DNA of 21,091 nucleotides, taken from the NCBI GenBank assembly GCA_032124675.1, contig JAQBDA010000328.1:1-21091 (forward strand), in the 5' to 3' direction. A model generated the notes under the pieces. It saw only the letters and a list, made by a program, of their open reading frames with translations. It searched no databases and was not told the origin of the DNA. The position numbers and the translations under genes are program-made. Shown here piece by piece: positions 6,389-14,785 of this stretch (positions are counted from its first letter, which is position 1; every line of letters begins with the position of its first letter). This stretch comes from JAQBDA01 sp032124675. GTDB taxonomy: Bacteria > Chloroflexota > Anaerolineae > Anaerolineales > UBA4823.

Positions 6389-6808
6389 CTATTGGAGCTG
6401 GGGCTGGTCCGCACCCAGGTATGCCTCAGCACCCGGCACCTGGCCGCGCCGGCGCGGTGAGTTGCGCCCCGCCTCCGGGTGCAGCAAAGCGTTCAGCCAC
6501 TTGACCGCCCGCATATCGTACTCCCGCCGCCCGCACAGGTCGCAGACCCAGGCAGGGAAATTCGGTACCGTGACCAGTTCCTCGTTCAGCCAGGTGAAGT
6601 AAGTAATGTGCTGCAGGTAAAACACACCCGTCTGGCATTCCGGGCAGGGTGCTATGGCAGTTGTCAGGTCACGAGCGCGTTCTTTTGGCATGGCTGAACC
6701 TATTATACGCCAATATTCATCCATTAAATGGTTAAGAATCGTGCCATCCCTGACAATCCTGTGGGTTTTTTCACAGTCCTGGCAGTTCGGCGGTTTGCCA
6801 TCAACCAA
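6389..6808 (-). CDS. YgiT/MqsA-type zinc-finger protein
   Basis: The frame encodes 139 residues. The core CPEC (55-58) and CDLCGRREYD (from C89 to C92 and on), separated by about 30 residues containing FYLQHITYFTWLNEELVTVP, match the YgiT-type zinc-binding domain of MqsA-like antitoxins. An additional CQDC at 9-12 lies in the N-terminal extension. A Met at residue 40 (6691) would give a 100-residue protein closer to the family's usual length, but its ribosome-binding site is no better, and a TATAAT occurs at 6707-6702 just before it. The start is therefore open. No HTH domain and no toxin gene are seen next to it, so calling it an antitoxin is not justified. The C-terminal 25 residues are Arg/Gly/Gln-rich. 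Divergently placed to deoC, 74 bases away. Confidence 0.75.
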   Translation of the reverse strand: MVDGKPPNCQDCEKTHRIVRDGTILNHLMDEYWRIIGSAMPKERARDLTTAIAPCPECQTGVFYLQHITYFTWLNEELVTVPNFPAWVCDLCGRREYDMRAVKWLNALLHPEAGRNSPRRRGQVPGAEAYLGADQPQLQ

Positions 6809-6882
6809 ATATGAACATTATGGTATATTGGGCTTACACGGCTGGCATGGATGCCGGAAGAGCTTAACGAAAAGGAAAACCG

Positions 6883-7845
6883 ATGGCAGGAAAATACGAA
6901 CGCAACCCCGGAATGCCGCTAGACCTGGATTGGGTGTCTGGCGCCCGGGTAAACCGCAGCGCGGTCGAGCGCCGCACTGCTTCCCTTCCAAAACGGCGCA
7001 CGGTGAAGAAAGAATGGCAGGCTGCCTGGCTGCTGCGGGCGATCACCTGCATCGATCTGACCACCTTGGCAGGTGATGATACCCCCGGCAAAGTCAGGCG
7101 TTTGTGCGCCAAAGCCCGCCAGCCGGTGCGCCCGGATATGCTGGCAGACCTGGGATTCAGCGATGGGTCGATTACCGTCGGTGCGGTGTGTGTGTATCCC
7201 AGCCGGGTGAAGGAGGCTGTCGAAGCACTGCGAGGTACGGATATCCCGGTGGCGTCGGTGGCAGCCGGTTTCCCGGATGGGCAGACGCCAATCCCCCAGC
7301 GGGTCGCAGAAATCGAGCAGGCAATCGAAGCCGGGGCGCGCGAGATCGATATTGTCATCACCCGAACCCACGCCCTGACAGGCAACTGGAAGGCGCTTTA
7401 CGATGAGGTCAGGCTTTTCCGGGAGACCTGCGGCGAGGCGGCTCACTTAAAGACCATCCTCGGCACCGGCAATCTCGCCACACTGAAGCAGGTCTACCAA
7501 GCCAGCCTGGTGGCGATGATGGCCGGGTCGGACTTCATCAAGACCTCCACAGGAAAAGAGAACATTAACGCCACCCTGGAATTCGGCCTGGTAATGACCC
7601 GCGCCATCCGGGAGTACCGCGATCGCACTGGCTTAAAGGTCGGCTTCAAACCAGCCGGCGGGATCAGTAAGGCCAAGCTGGCCCTCGCCTGGCAGGCGCT
7701 GATGAAAGAAGAGTTGGGTGACGAATGGCTGCAGCCCGAATTATTCCGCTTCGGCGCGAGCAGCCTGCTTACCGACCTGGAGCGCCAGCTCTACCACTTC
7801 ATCACCGGGCATTATGCTGCCCGGCACCACATGCCGATGGGATGA
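6883..7845 (+). CDS. deoC: Deoxyribose-phosphate aldolase (long form)
   Basis: Cleaves 2-deoxyribose-5-phosphate to acetaldehyde and glyceraldehyde-3-phosphate via a Schiff base, in deoxynucleoside breakdown. The TIM-barrel signatures are CIDLTTL (56-62), AGAREIDIVI with D156, SDFIKTSTGKE with the Schiff-base Lys220, and GFKPAGGIS with Lys256. At 320 residues it is longer than Escherichia coli DeoC (259) and near the animal-type length, owing to an N-terminal extension of about 45 residues rich in Arg/Lys. AAAAGGAAAA precedes the ATG. A TATATT -10-like element lies at 6824-6829 without a convincing -35. The next gene, a fused aldehyde dehydrogenase, starts 62 bases downstream and would oxidise the acetaldehyde produced. 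Confidence 0.96.
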   Translation: MAGKYERNPGMPLDLDWVSGARVNRSAVERRTASLPKRRTVKKEWQAAWLLRAITCIDLTTLAGDDTPGKVRRLCAKARQPVRPDMLADLGFSDGSITVGAVCVYPSRVKEAVEALRGTDIPVASVAAGFPDGQTPIPQRVAEIEQAIEAGAREIDIVITRTHALTGNWKALYDEVRLFRETCGEAAHLKTILGTGNLATLKQVYQASLVAMMAGSDFIKTSTGKENINATLEFGLVMTRAIREYRDRTGLKVGFKPAGGISKAKLALAWQALMKEELGDEWLQPELFRFGASSLLTDLERQLYHFITGHYAARHHMPMG

Positions 7846-7907
7846 CGCTGGCTGGATAAAACGATATGCAGTGAGTTACGGTTAGCTGAGCAGGATTGGA
7901 GATCAAC

Positions 7908-10349
7908 ATGAGCGTATTAGAGGCTTTCGAGACCCTGGATTATGGACCGGCGCCCGAATCACCGGCTGCAGCCGATGCCTGGCTGGATGACCACGGCCGT
8001 AAATTCGGCTTGTTCATCAATAACGAGTGGCACACCCCCGAAGGATGCGAATATTACCCCAGCTATAATCCGGGAAACGGTGAGCTGCTGGCTGAGACCG
8101 TGCAGGCCGGGCGGGTGGAGGTCGATGCCGCAGTGGCGGCTGCCCGCCAGGCATTCTACGAATGGAAGCAGACCCCGGGGATGGTACGAGCACGCTACCT
8201 GTACGCCATCGCCCGCAATATCCAGAAGCACAACCGCCTGCTGGCAGTACTCGAGTCGATGGACAACGGCAAACCGATCCGCGAATCGCGCGATATCGAT
8301 GTGCCTCTGCTGGCACGCCATTTCTATTATCACGCTGGTTGGGCGCAGCTCATGCAGACCGAGCTGCGCGACTACCAACCGGTGGGCGTGATCGGGCAGA
8401 TCATCCCCTGGAACTTCCCCCTGCTGATGCTGGCCTGGAAGATCGCCCCGGCAATCGCCATGGGCAATACGGTGGTGCTCAAGCCCGCCTCCTACACCAG
8501 GCTGACCGCGCTGCTCTTCGCCGAAGTGGTCGCCGAAGCCGGGCTGCCGCCGGGCGTGATCAATGTGATCACCGGCAGCAGTAAAGCCGGCTCAATGATC
8601 GTGACCCACCCGGAGGTCGACAAGATCGCTTTCACCGGGTCGACCGATGTGGGGCGCATCCTGCGCAGGCAGACCGCTGGGTCTGGGAAGAAGCTTTCCC
8701 TAGAGCTGGGAGGCAAATCGCCGTTCATCGTCTTCGAGGATGCCGATCTCGACAGCGCCATAGAAGGGGTGGTAGACGCCATCTGGTTCAACCAGGGTCA
8801 GGTATGCTGCGCCGGCTCGCGCTTATTGGTGCAGGAGAGCATCTCCGACCGTTTCCTGGACAAGCTAAAGGTGCGCATGGGTCACCTGAGGGTGGGTGAC
8901 CCGCTCGATAAGTGCATCGATATCGGCGCTATCGTCGACCAGACGCAGTGGGACACGGTTGACGCCTGGGTGAAGACCGGTATGCGGGAAGGGGGAGAAG
9001 TATTCCAGCCAGATATCAAACTGCCGGAAGTGGGCCTCTTCTACCCGCCGACCCTGATCTGCAACCTGGAACCCGCCGCGCAGGTGGTGCAGGAGGAGAT
9101 CTTCGGCCCGGTGCTGGTCTCGCTGACCTTCCGGACACCCGAGGAGGCGATCGCCCTGGCGAACAACACCCGCTACGGCCTGGCTGCCAGCGTGTGGAGT
9201 GATAATATCAACCTGGCTCTGGATGTCGCCAGCAAGATCAAAGCCGGGACGCTGTGGGTCAACAGCACCAACCTGTTCGATGCTGCCTCCGGATTTGGCG
9301 GCTACCGGGAGAGCGGGTTCGGCAGGGAAGGCGGCAGGGAAGGCCTGTTCGAATACCTGCGTCCAGTCTGGCAGGATCGGCCGCGCCCGGACATGGACGA
9401 AGAGAGCATGGGGGAACCCGGCTGGGGTACATCCACGCCCGCACGCCCAAGGCTGCCCGGCAAAGATGACGCCAACGGGAAAGGGACCGCAAGCGTCGAC
9501 CGGACCCCGAAGATGTATATCGGCGGCAAGCAGGTACGCCCGGATGGGAACTACACCAGGGCGGTGTTGGGGCGTAAAGGCGAGCTGGTCGGGCAGGTTG
9601 GGGATGGCAACCGCAAAGATATCCGTGATGCGGTCGAAGCCGCCCACGCTGCCCACACCGCCAGACCCGGTTGGGCGATGCGCCACGGGTACAACCGCTC
9701 ACAGATCCTGTACTTCATCGCAGAGAACCTGGCGGCACGCAGCGCCGAGTTTGCCAAACGGATCAGCCTGATCGCCGGGCGCTCAACCCGCTCTGCCCAG
9801 GCGGAGGTCGATGCGGCTATCGATCGTCTGTTTACCTATGCAGCCTGGGCGGACAAATATGGCGGCAGCGTGCAGGAGACTACCCTGCACGGCATCACCG
9901 TAGGAGTAAGTGAGCCCGTCGGGGTGATCGGGATCGCCTGCCCAGATGAGTACCCGCTGCTGGGGTTTGTCTCTCTGATGGCGCCAGCCATTGCCCGCGG
10001 CAATACGGTGGTGATGGTCCCCAGCGAGCAGTACCCGCTCAGCGCAACCGATTTCTACCAGGTGCTGGATACCTCAGACATCCCCCCAGGCGTGGTGAAC
10101 ATCGTCACCGGCGATCGCGACCACCTGACAAAAACCCTGATCCAGCATGAAGATGTGGATGCGGTGTGGTATTTCGGGAACGCCCGTGGCAGCTACCATG
10201 TCGAGTACGAATCGGCTGCCAACATGAAGCGCACCTGGGTCAGCTACGGTCTGCCGCGCGACTGGCTCGATGCAGAATATGGCGCCGGGCACGAGTTCTT
10301 GCACGAAGCAACACAGGTGAAGAATATCTGGGTGCCTACTGGGGAGTGA
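7908..10349 (+). CDS. ALDH16-like double-domain aldehyde dehydrogenase
   Basis: An 813-residue NAD(P)-dependent aldehyde dehydrogenase with two tandem domains. Numbered from the ATG at 7908, the first domain (about 30-485) is complete: PWNFP with N169, SLELGGKSP with general base E266, and FNQGQVCCAGSR with nucleophile C300. After a linker rich in Gly/Pro/Asp (about 495-530), a second, shorter domain (about 536-813) repeats the fold (VGVIGIACPDEYPLLG, APAIARGNTVVMVPS, GVVNIVTGD). It lacks the nucleophile Cys and the LELGG glutamate, so it should be structural. That arrangement is known from the ALDH16 family. A TTG at 7896 is in frame, but GGAG at 7898-7901 is well spaced for 7908. It is the second gene of the deoC operon; acetaldehyde or another deoC-linked aldehyde is the likely substrate. 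The 3' end overlaps lepB by 14 bases, tail to tail. Confidence 0.93.
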   Translation: MSVLEAFETLDYGPAPESPAAADAWLDDHGRKFGLFINNEWHTPEGCEYYPSYNPGNGELLAETVQAGRVEVDAAVAAARQAFYEWKQTPGMVRARYLYAIARNIQKHNRLLAVLESMDNGKPIRESRDIDVPLLARHFYYHAGWAQLMQTELRDYQPVGVIGQIIPWNFPLLMLAWKIAPAIAMGNTVVLKPASYTRLTALLFAEVVAEAGLPPGVINVITGSSKAGSMIVTHPEVDKIAFTGSTDVGRILRRQTAGSGKKLSLELGGKSPFIVFEDADLDSAIEGVVDAIWFNQGQVCCAGSRLLVQESISDRFLDKLKVRMGHLRVGDPLDKCIDIGAIVDQTQWDTVDAWVKTGMREGGEVFQPDIKLPEVGLFYPPTLICNLEPAAQVVQEEIFGPVLVSLTFRTPEEAIALANNTRYGLAASVWSDNINLALDVASKIKAGTLWVNSTNLFDAASGFGGYRESGFGREGGREGLFEYLRPVWQDRPRPDMDEESMGEPGWGTSTPARPRLPGKDDANGKGTASVDRTPKMYIGGKQVRPDGNYTRAVLGRKGELVGQVGDGNRKDIRDAVEAAHAAHTARPGWAMRHGYNRSQILYFIAENLAARSAEFAKRISLIAGRSTRSAQAEVDAAIDRLFTYAAWADKYGGSVQETTLHGITVGVSEPVGVIGIACPDEYPLLGFVSLMAPAIARGNTVVMVPSEQYPLSATDFYQVLDTSDIPPGVVNIVTGDRDHLTKTLIQHEDVDAVWYFGNARGSYHVEYESAANMKRTWVSYGLPRDWLDAEYGAGHEFLHEATQVKNIWVPTGE

Positions 10350-10944
10350 ACGGGTAATGCTCCACCGGCCCCCAATCGCTGACCGGCCAGTAAACGACCA
10401 GGGCTTTTCCAACCACATAATCCAGCCCTACCGTCCCCCAATTATGCGAGTCGGATGAGTTGTTGCGGTTGTCACCCATCACGAACAAGTGCCCTTCCGG
10501 GACCTGCCAGCTGCCGCGATATGAGGGCGACTGCAGGATGTATGGCTCATCCAGGGCTTCGCCATTCACCTGTACCGTACCATCAGAGACGAGCACCTCA
10601 TCCCCCGGCAAACCGATCACCCGCTTGATATACTCTTGCTGCGGGTCGCCCGGGAAATGGAACACAATCACGTCACCGCGCTTGGGAGAGCCATATCTAT
10701 AGGCCAGTTTATTGACGATCACAAATTCTCCGCTGTGCAGGCTTGGTTCCATACTGAAACCATCCACCCGAATGCGGGCAGAAACAGCATTGATCGCCAG
10801 GAACAGCACTGCTGAGATGAACAGCGTCTCCAGGATATCCAGGACAATCCGCTTGAGACCCGTCCTGCCCCCCTTTATTTCCGAGCTCTCGGGGATCTTC
10901 TCTGAATGGTAGCTGTCAAGGTCTTGATCGAAATCGTGGTTCAT
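10336..10944 (-). CDS. lepB: Signal peptidase I
   Basis: Membrane serine protease that removes signal peptides from exported proteins. It has a charged cytoplasmic N-terminus (1-30), one transmembrane segment (about 34-56), then the catalytic Ser64 in DGFSMEPSL and Lys107 in EYIKRVIGLPGD, and the C-terminal box GDNRNNSSDSHNWG (157-170). At 202 residues it fits the compact, single-anchor bacterial type. The start is 32 bases after der and has no clear ribosome-binding site; that gap carries a near-direct repeat GTAATATC(C)G twice. It is the last gene of the minus-strand block and converges on the aldehyde dehydrogenase with a 14-base overlap and no terminator hairpin between. Confidence 0.95.
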   Translation of the reverse strand: MNHDFDQDLDSYHSEKIPESSEIKGGRTGLKRIVLDILETLFISAVLFLAINAVSARIRVDGFSMEPSLHSGEFVIVNKLAYRYGSPKRGDVIVFHFPGDPQQEYIKRVIGLPGDEVLVSDGTVQVNGEALDEPYILQSPSYRGSWQVPEGHLFVMGDNRNNSSDSHNWGTVGLDYVVGKALVVYWPVSDWGPVEHYPFTPQ

Positions 10945-10976
10945 CGATATTACAACGGATATTACGCCGGGGCGGG

Positions 10977-12353
10977 CTATTTCCTGGCTTTGAGCACCAG
11001 CCGGATCGGGGTGCCTAGAAAGGCATGCTCTTCGCGGATGCGGTTCTCTAAGAAGCGCAGGTAAGAGAAATGGGCTAACTTGGGGTCATTGACATACAGC
11101 ATAAATGTCGGAGGATCGCTGCGCACCTGCGTGCCGTAGTAGATCTTGAACTGCCTGCCGGCGTGTGTCGGACCCGGCTGCATATTCTGGGCTCGCTGGA
11201 GGACCTGGTTGAGCTGTGCAGTCGGCAGGTGCAGCAGGCGCTCCTCCTGCACCTGCAGCGCAGCCGGGATCACCTGTTCCACCCGCTGCCCGGTTTTGGC
11301 GGAGATGAACAAGATGGGGACATAATCCATGAAGTTCAGCTCCTCGCGCACCATGCGGGTGACATTCAGCATGGTATGGGTGTCTTTCTCGATCGCATCC
11401 CATTTGTTCACAACCACCACAGTGCTTTTCCAGGCTTCCAGAATATAGCCCGCAATATGGGCATCCTGCGCGGTCATACCGCCGGTAGCATCCACGACAA
11501 GCAGGCTGACATCGGATCGCTCGATGGCATTCAGCGAGCGGATCACACTGTACTTTTCAACCCCGGGTGCGATGCGGCCTCTACGCCGGATGCCAGCAGT
11601 GTCGATTAATGTGATCTGAATGCCGTCGTATTCCAGGAACGTATCTACCGCGTCGCGGGTTGTGCCGGGGATCGGGCTGACAATCGCCCGCTCCTCACCC
11701 AGGATGCGATTCAGCAGGCTGGACTTACCGACATTCGGCTTGCCAACGATAGCGATCTTGACCGATTCATCATCATCGTCTTCCTCCCCTGAGTAGGGGA
11801 AGCTGGCAACCAGGGCATCCAGCAGGTCACCGGTCCCCGTTCCATGCAGAGCAGAGATAGCGTAAGGCTCACCCAGCCCCAGCTCATAGAACTGCAGTGC
11901 CTGCATGCGCCGGGCAGGGCTGTCAGCTTTGTTCACCACCAGCAGGATGGGTGGGTAGCGTACGCCATCGCGCACTTCCTGGTGGCGGCGCAGGATGTCG
12001 GCAACCGCCTGGTCGGCGGGCGTGACCCCGCTCTCTGCATCGGTGATCAGCAAGACCACATCCGCTTCCCGTATGGCAATCTCCGCCTGAGCCCGGATCT
12101 GCTCGATAAAATCCGCCGAACCGATGGAGAGCGGCTGCTGGCTGCCGCCAGGCCCGGCTTGCGTAGGGTCGATCCCGCCGGTATCCACAATCGTAAAAAA
12201 CGCCCCACCCCACAGCCCTTCCGCAAGCAGGCGGTCACGGGTGGTCCCGGGGATATCATCGACAACCGCCAGGCGCTCCTCGGCCAGGCGATTGAACAGT
12301 GTGCTCTTGCCAACATTGGGACGCCCGACCAGGGCGACCAGGGGTTTCAGCAT
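10977..12353 (-). CDS. der: Ribosome biogenesis GTPase Der (EngA)
   Basis: A 458-residue double GTPase needed for assembly of the 50S subunit. G-domain 1 has GRPNVGKS (10-17), DIPGTTRD (33-40), DTGG (57-60) and NKAD (141-144). G-domain 2 has GKPNVGKS (204-211), PIPGTTRD, DTAG (251-254), NKWD (316-319) and SAKTG. The C-terminal KH-like domain (about 365-458) ends the protein. An acidic EEDDDDES linker joins the G domains, and a Gly/Gln/Ser-rich insertion follows the first DTGG (residues 62-80). The open frame extends 40 codons upstream, but those codons overlap cdaR and read as shadow of its Pro/Thr tail. The ATG at 12353 starts the canonical MLKPLVALVGRPNVGKS and has an ACGGAG site. It lies 10 bases after the cdaR stop. 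Confidence 0.97.
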   Translation of the reverse strand: MLKPLVALVGRPNVGKSTLFNRLAEERLAVVDDIPGTTRDRLLAEGLWGGAFFTIVDTGGIDPTQAGPGGSQQPLSIGSADFIEQIRAQAEIAIREADVVLLITDAESGVTPADQAVADILRRHQEVRDGVRYPPILLVVNKADSPARRMQALQFYELGLGEPYAISALHGTGTGDLLDALVASFPYSGEEDDDDESVKIAIVGKPNVGKSSLLNRILGEERAIVSPIPGTTRDAVDTFLEYDGIQITLIDTAGIRRRGRIAPGVEKYSVIRSLNAIERSDVSLLVVDATGGMTAQDAHIAGYILEAWKSTVVVVNKWDAIEKDTHTMLNVTRMVREELNFMDYVPILFISAKTGQRVEQVIPAALQVQEERLLHLPTAQLNQVLQRAQNMQPGPTHAGRQFKIYYGTQVRSDPPTFMLYVNDPKLAHFSYLRFLENRIREEHAFLGTPIRLVLKARK

Positions 12354-12363
12354 TTTGTCTCCG

Positions 12364-13725
12364 TTAAGGGGTTGGTGAAGGCGTGACCGTCGCTTCAGGG
12401 GTGGGGGTAACACCAGGGCTGGTTGCAGCAGGGGCGCCGCCGGTGCTGGATGGGGTTGGGGTGGGCGTGCCACCTGTAGGTGTAGGGGTAGGGGTCGGTG
12501 GGCGGATGATGGTCACCGCAACGGTTTCCGGCTGGATGGAGATCACCCTCACCTGGCTGGGCAGCAGGTCCACTATCGGTGTGACCTGGTAGATACCCGG
12601 CTCCATACCACTCAGGTTAGCCACCAACCGTATTTCAGCCGGTTTTAAGTTGTTCAAGATCGGCAGCGGACCAGCCAGCAGCAGGTCCACACTCTCCGGG
12701 ATGAAGGAAGCTTCCATATCTGGCGGCAGACCGATGGCCTCGATCGGCAGGCTGATCGGCAGCGTTCCTTCCTGGGCAGCAATGCTCAAGCGCACCAGCA
12801 CGCTCTCCTCGCCAACCAGGGTGATTCCTTCGGGCAAATTCAGGCTGGCACGGATGTCGACATCATCTCGCAGTCCGGTTAGGTCAATCAGGTTGGTTTC
12901 CACAAATCCGGGCAGCTCGTTTACCAGCTGTGGGTCGGTCGAAAACACGGTCACATTCGGCGGTGATACCGAGATATTGGTCAGCCAATACCCATCTGCC
13001 GGCTCACCTGTGGTCTCCACTTTGACGACCACATTGCGGTAGCCGCCCAACAAATTGACCGGCTGGTTGCCCCGGACGGTCTGCGGCGACAGCACGATGC
13101 CGCGCACCGCACTTCCGTTGCCGTCCAGAGCCTGCACCTGCACATCCCGGCTGATATTGGTATTGGCGCCATTCACATCCAGCGTGGCCACTATCTGCAC
13201 CACCTGATCAACCAGCGACTCAGGACCGGTGACTGCAACTTGCGGCGGATCGACGCTGGGAACGCCCAGGCTGTACCCCAACGCCGGGTCACCGGTAACA
13301 GACAGATTGACCTCGAAATCGCTGGTCTTCGATGGTTCCAACAGCACGGTTACTTCCGCCGGTTCAACACTTATGACCTCGGCAGGAGAAATTTGTACCT
13401 GTGTTTTGACTGGCACCACGTGCTCACCTTTACCCAGACCCGAGAGGTCGATCCAGGCGCGGATCAATTCCGGGTCATCATTCAATTGAGTCCAGATCGA
13501 TTGTGGAGCGTTCAGCGTGATGCGCACATTGCCGGGTATCGTCTCCAGCTGCAGCATGGAATCGTCCTGACCGACCAGTTCCAGGGGCACCGGGCGTGGG
13601 TAAACGCTCTCCTGGTTCGGATCGACAGCGATGATGGCAGCAACCCAGACAACAACCGCCATGAAGAAAGCTAGGATCAGGTTGCCCACATTACGGCTGA
13701 ACCACCGGATAAGCCGGACCAGCAT
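12364..13725 (-). CDS. cdaR: YbbR-domain protein, regulator of diadenylate cyclase
   Basis: A 453-residue membrane-anchored extracytoplasmic protein. One N-terminal transmembrane helix (about 14-34, LILAFFMAVVVWVAAIIAV) is followed by about four YbbR repeats (roughly 40-130, 133-225, 228-320 and 325-410). Repeated motifs include 'VSPPNVTVFSTDP', 'VDPPQVAVTGPESLVDQV' and 'PAEVTVLLEP'. The last 45 residues are a low-complexity Pro/Thr tail (PTPTPTPTGGTPTPTP), possibly wall-spanning. YbbR/CdaR proteins bind and modulate the membrane cyclase CdaA. The ATG abuts the TAG of cdaA with no gap, so the two are translationally coupled. Confidence 0.92.
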   Translation of the reverse strand: MLVRLIRWFSRNVGNLILAFFMAVVVWVAAIIAVDPNQESVYPRPVPLELVGQDDSMLQLETIPGNVRITLNAPQSIWTQLNDDPELIRAWIDLSGLGKGEHVVPVKTQVQISPAEVISVEPAEVTVLLEPSKTSDFEVNLSVTGDPALGYSLGVPSVDPPQVAVTGPESLVDQVVQIVATLDVNGANTNISRDVQVQALDGNGSAVRGIVLSPQTVRGNQPVNLLGGYRNVVVKVETTGEPADGYWLTNISVSPPNVTVFSTDPQLVNELPGFVETNLIDLTGLRDDVDIRASLNLPEGITLVGEESVLVRLSIAAQEGTLPISLPIEAIGLPPDMEASFIPESVDLLLAGPLPILNNLKPAEIRLVANLSGMEPGIYQVTPIVDLLPSQVRVISIQPETVAVTIIRPPTPTPTPTGGTPTPTPSSTGGAPAATSPGVTPTPEATVTPSPTP

Positions 13726-14622
13726 CTAATCACCCTCCCGGGCAGGGTTGCTCTTGGGCGTGAACATGCGCTCAAGCCAACCGGCGATCCCCCGGCGTTG
13801 TTCTCCAGCGCGGAAAAAGGTGCGTAGGATATTTTCCAGCCTTTCGATATCCAGCCGGCGGATCATCCGCCCGCCGTGCACGACCGAGATGGAGCCGGTC
13901 TCTTCAGATACCACCACCGCCACAGCGTCGGTGATCTCAGAGATACCCAGAGCGGCGCGGTGGCGCAGCCCCATCTGCCGTTCAGGCGAAGATGCTAGCA
14001 CACCACTGGATGAAAGCGGCATGACACACGATGCCGCCACCAGCTCATCTCCCGAGATGATCACCGCACCGTCATGCAGGGGTGTATTGGGGTAAAAGAC
14101 CTGCAGAAGGATCTCTGCCGAGACTTTTGCCTCCAAGGGCACCCCTGTTCGCACGTATTCATCCAGGTTATCCTGGCGCTGCAGCACGATTAGCGCCCCG
14201 TGCTGGCGGTCCGACAGACGAGCCGAAGCGCTGACCACTGAGGTGATCGAATCGCGCGCTTCTGCGCTCGCACGGTCGGCTGGTACAAGGGTACCTGCCC
14301 GTCCCAGGCGTTCCAGGGTACGGCGTATCTCCGGTGCAAAGATCACAGGGATGGCCAGCAGCAGCGCCGGCAAGGTATTCGAAACCAGCCAGGAGAAGGC
14401 TGGCAGCACTTCCAATGTCGTCAGCAGACTGATCAAAACGATCAGGAAAAAGACCCCGCGCAACAGCACAGCCGCCTGGGTATCCCTTAACAGCAGCAGG
14501 ATGCCGAAGAACACCAGGGTAACCAGCGCCAGGTCCACCAGGTCCAGCCAATCCAGGCGCTCGAAGATGAAGACCAGGTTCGTGATCAGGTTGTTGATCA
14601 GGTTGATAATCGTATCCAACAC
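13726..14622 (-). CDS. cdaA: Diadenylate cyclase, membrane type (CdaA)
   Basis: A 298-residue enzyme that makes cyclic di-AMP from two ATP. Three transmembrane helices occupy about residues 28-45, 50-70 and 76-96. The DisA_N catalytic domain follows, with PLHDGAVII (DGA at 184-186) and MGLRHRAALG (RHR at 220-222), plus VSEETGSIS (E240/E241) toward the end, all expected for activity. The C-terminal 30 residues are basic. cdaR follows immediately. glmM, the usual third gene in Firmicutes, is absent here; coaE is upstream and der downstream. A TATAAT-like element lies at 14673-14668 on this strand, about 45 bases upstream, without a good -35, so cdaA may have its own start in addition to the coaE promoter. 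Confidence 0.96.
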   Translation of the reverse strand: MLDTIINLINNLITNLVFIFERLDWLDLVDLALVTLVFFGILLLLRDTQAAVLLRGVFFLIVLISLLTTLEVLPAFSWLVSNTLPALLLAIPVIFAPEIRRTLERLGRAGTLVPADRASAEARDSITSVVSASARLSDRQHGALIVLQRQDNLDEYVRTGVPLEAKVSAEILLQVFYPNTPLHDGAVIISGDELVAASCVMPLSSSGVLASSPERQMGLRHRAALGISEITDAVAVVVSEETGSISVVHGGRMIRRLDIERLENILRTFFRAGEQRRGIAGWLERMFTPKSNPAREGD

Positions 14623-14734
14623 CGGATAACTCGAAGCTCCACAAAGTGCTTGGATTACACAAGCAGTATTATATAACCGCCCCTGTCAGGGCAGGTTTCC
14701 AGACTAATCCGGGTATTTTCAGACCGCTCACGAA

Positions 14735-14781
14735 CCCGCCAGGCAGACCACCAACCGGGGTGCAACCGGCTGCCTGGCTGG
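14735..14781 (-). terminator. Hairpin downstream of coaE
   Basis: CCCGCCAGGCAG (14735-14746) pairs with CTGCCTGGCTGG (14770-14781) with one mismatch and a 23-base loop. It lies 4 bases after the coaE stop on the minus strand. No T-run follows, so it may act as a processing or attenuating stem before cdaA rather than a full terminator. Confidence 0.4.
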
Positions 14782-14785
14782 ATAT

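Noticed and set aside
7896..7907. TTG start of the fused aldehyde dehydrogenase
   Set aside because: The GGAG site lies downstream of it and is correctly spaced for the ATG at 7908.
12354..12473. Forty-codon upstream extension of der
   Set aside because: It overlaps the cdaR tail, reads as Pro/Ala low complexity from another frame, and the canonical Der start with a ribosome-binding site is at 12353.
12383..12505. Repetitive GT/GGGG-rich stretch as a possible tandem repeat locus
   Set aside because: It is fully explained by the Pro/Thr codons of the CdaR C-terminal tail on the minus strand.
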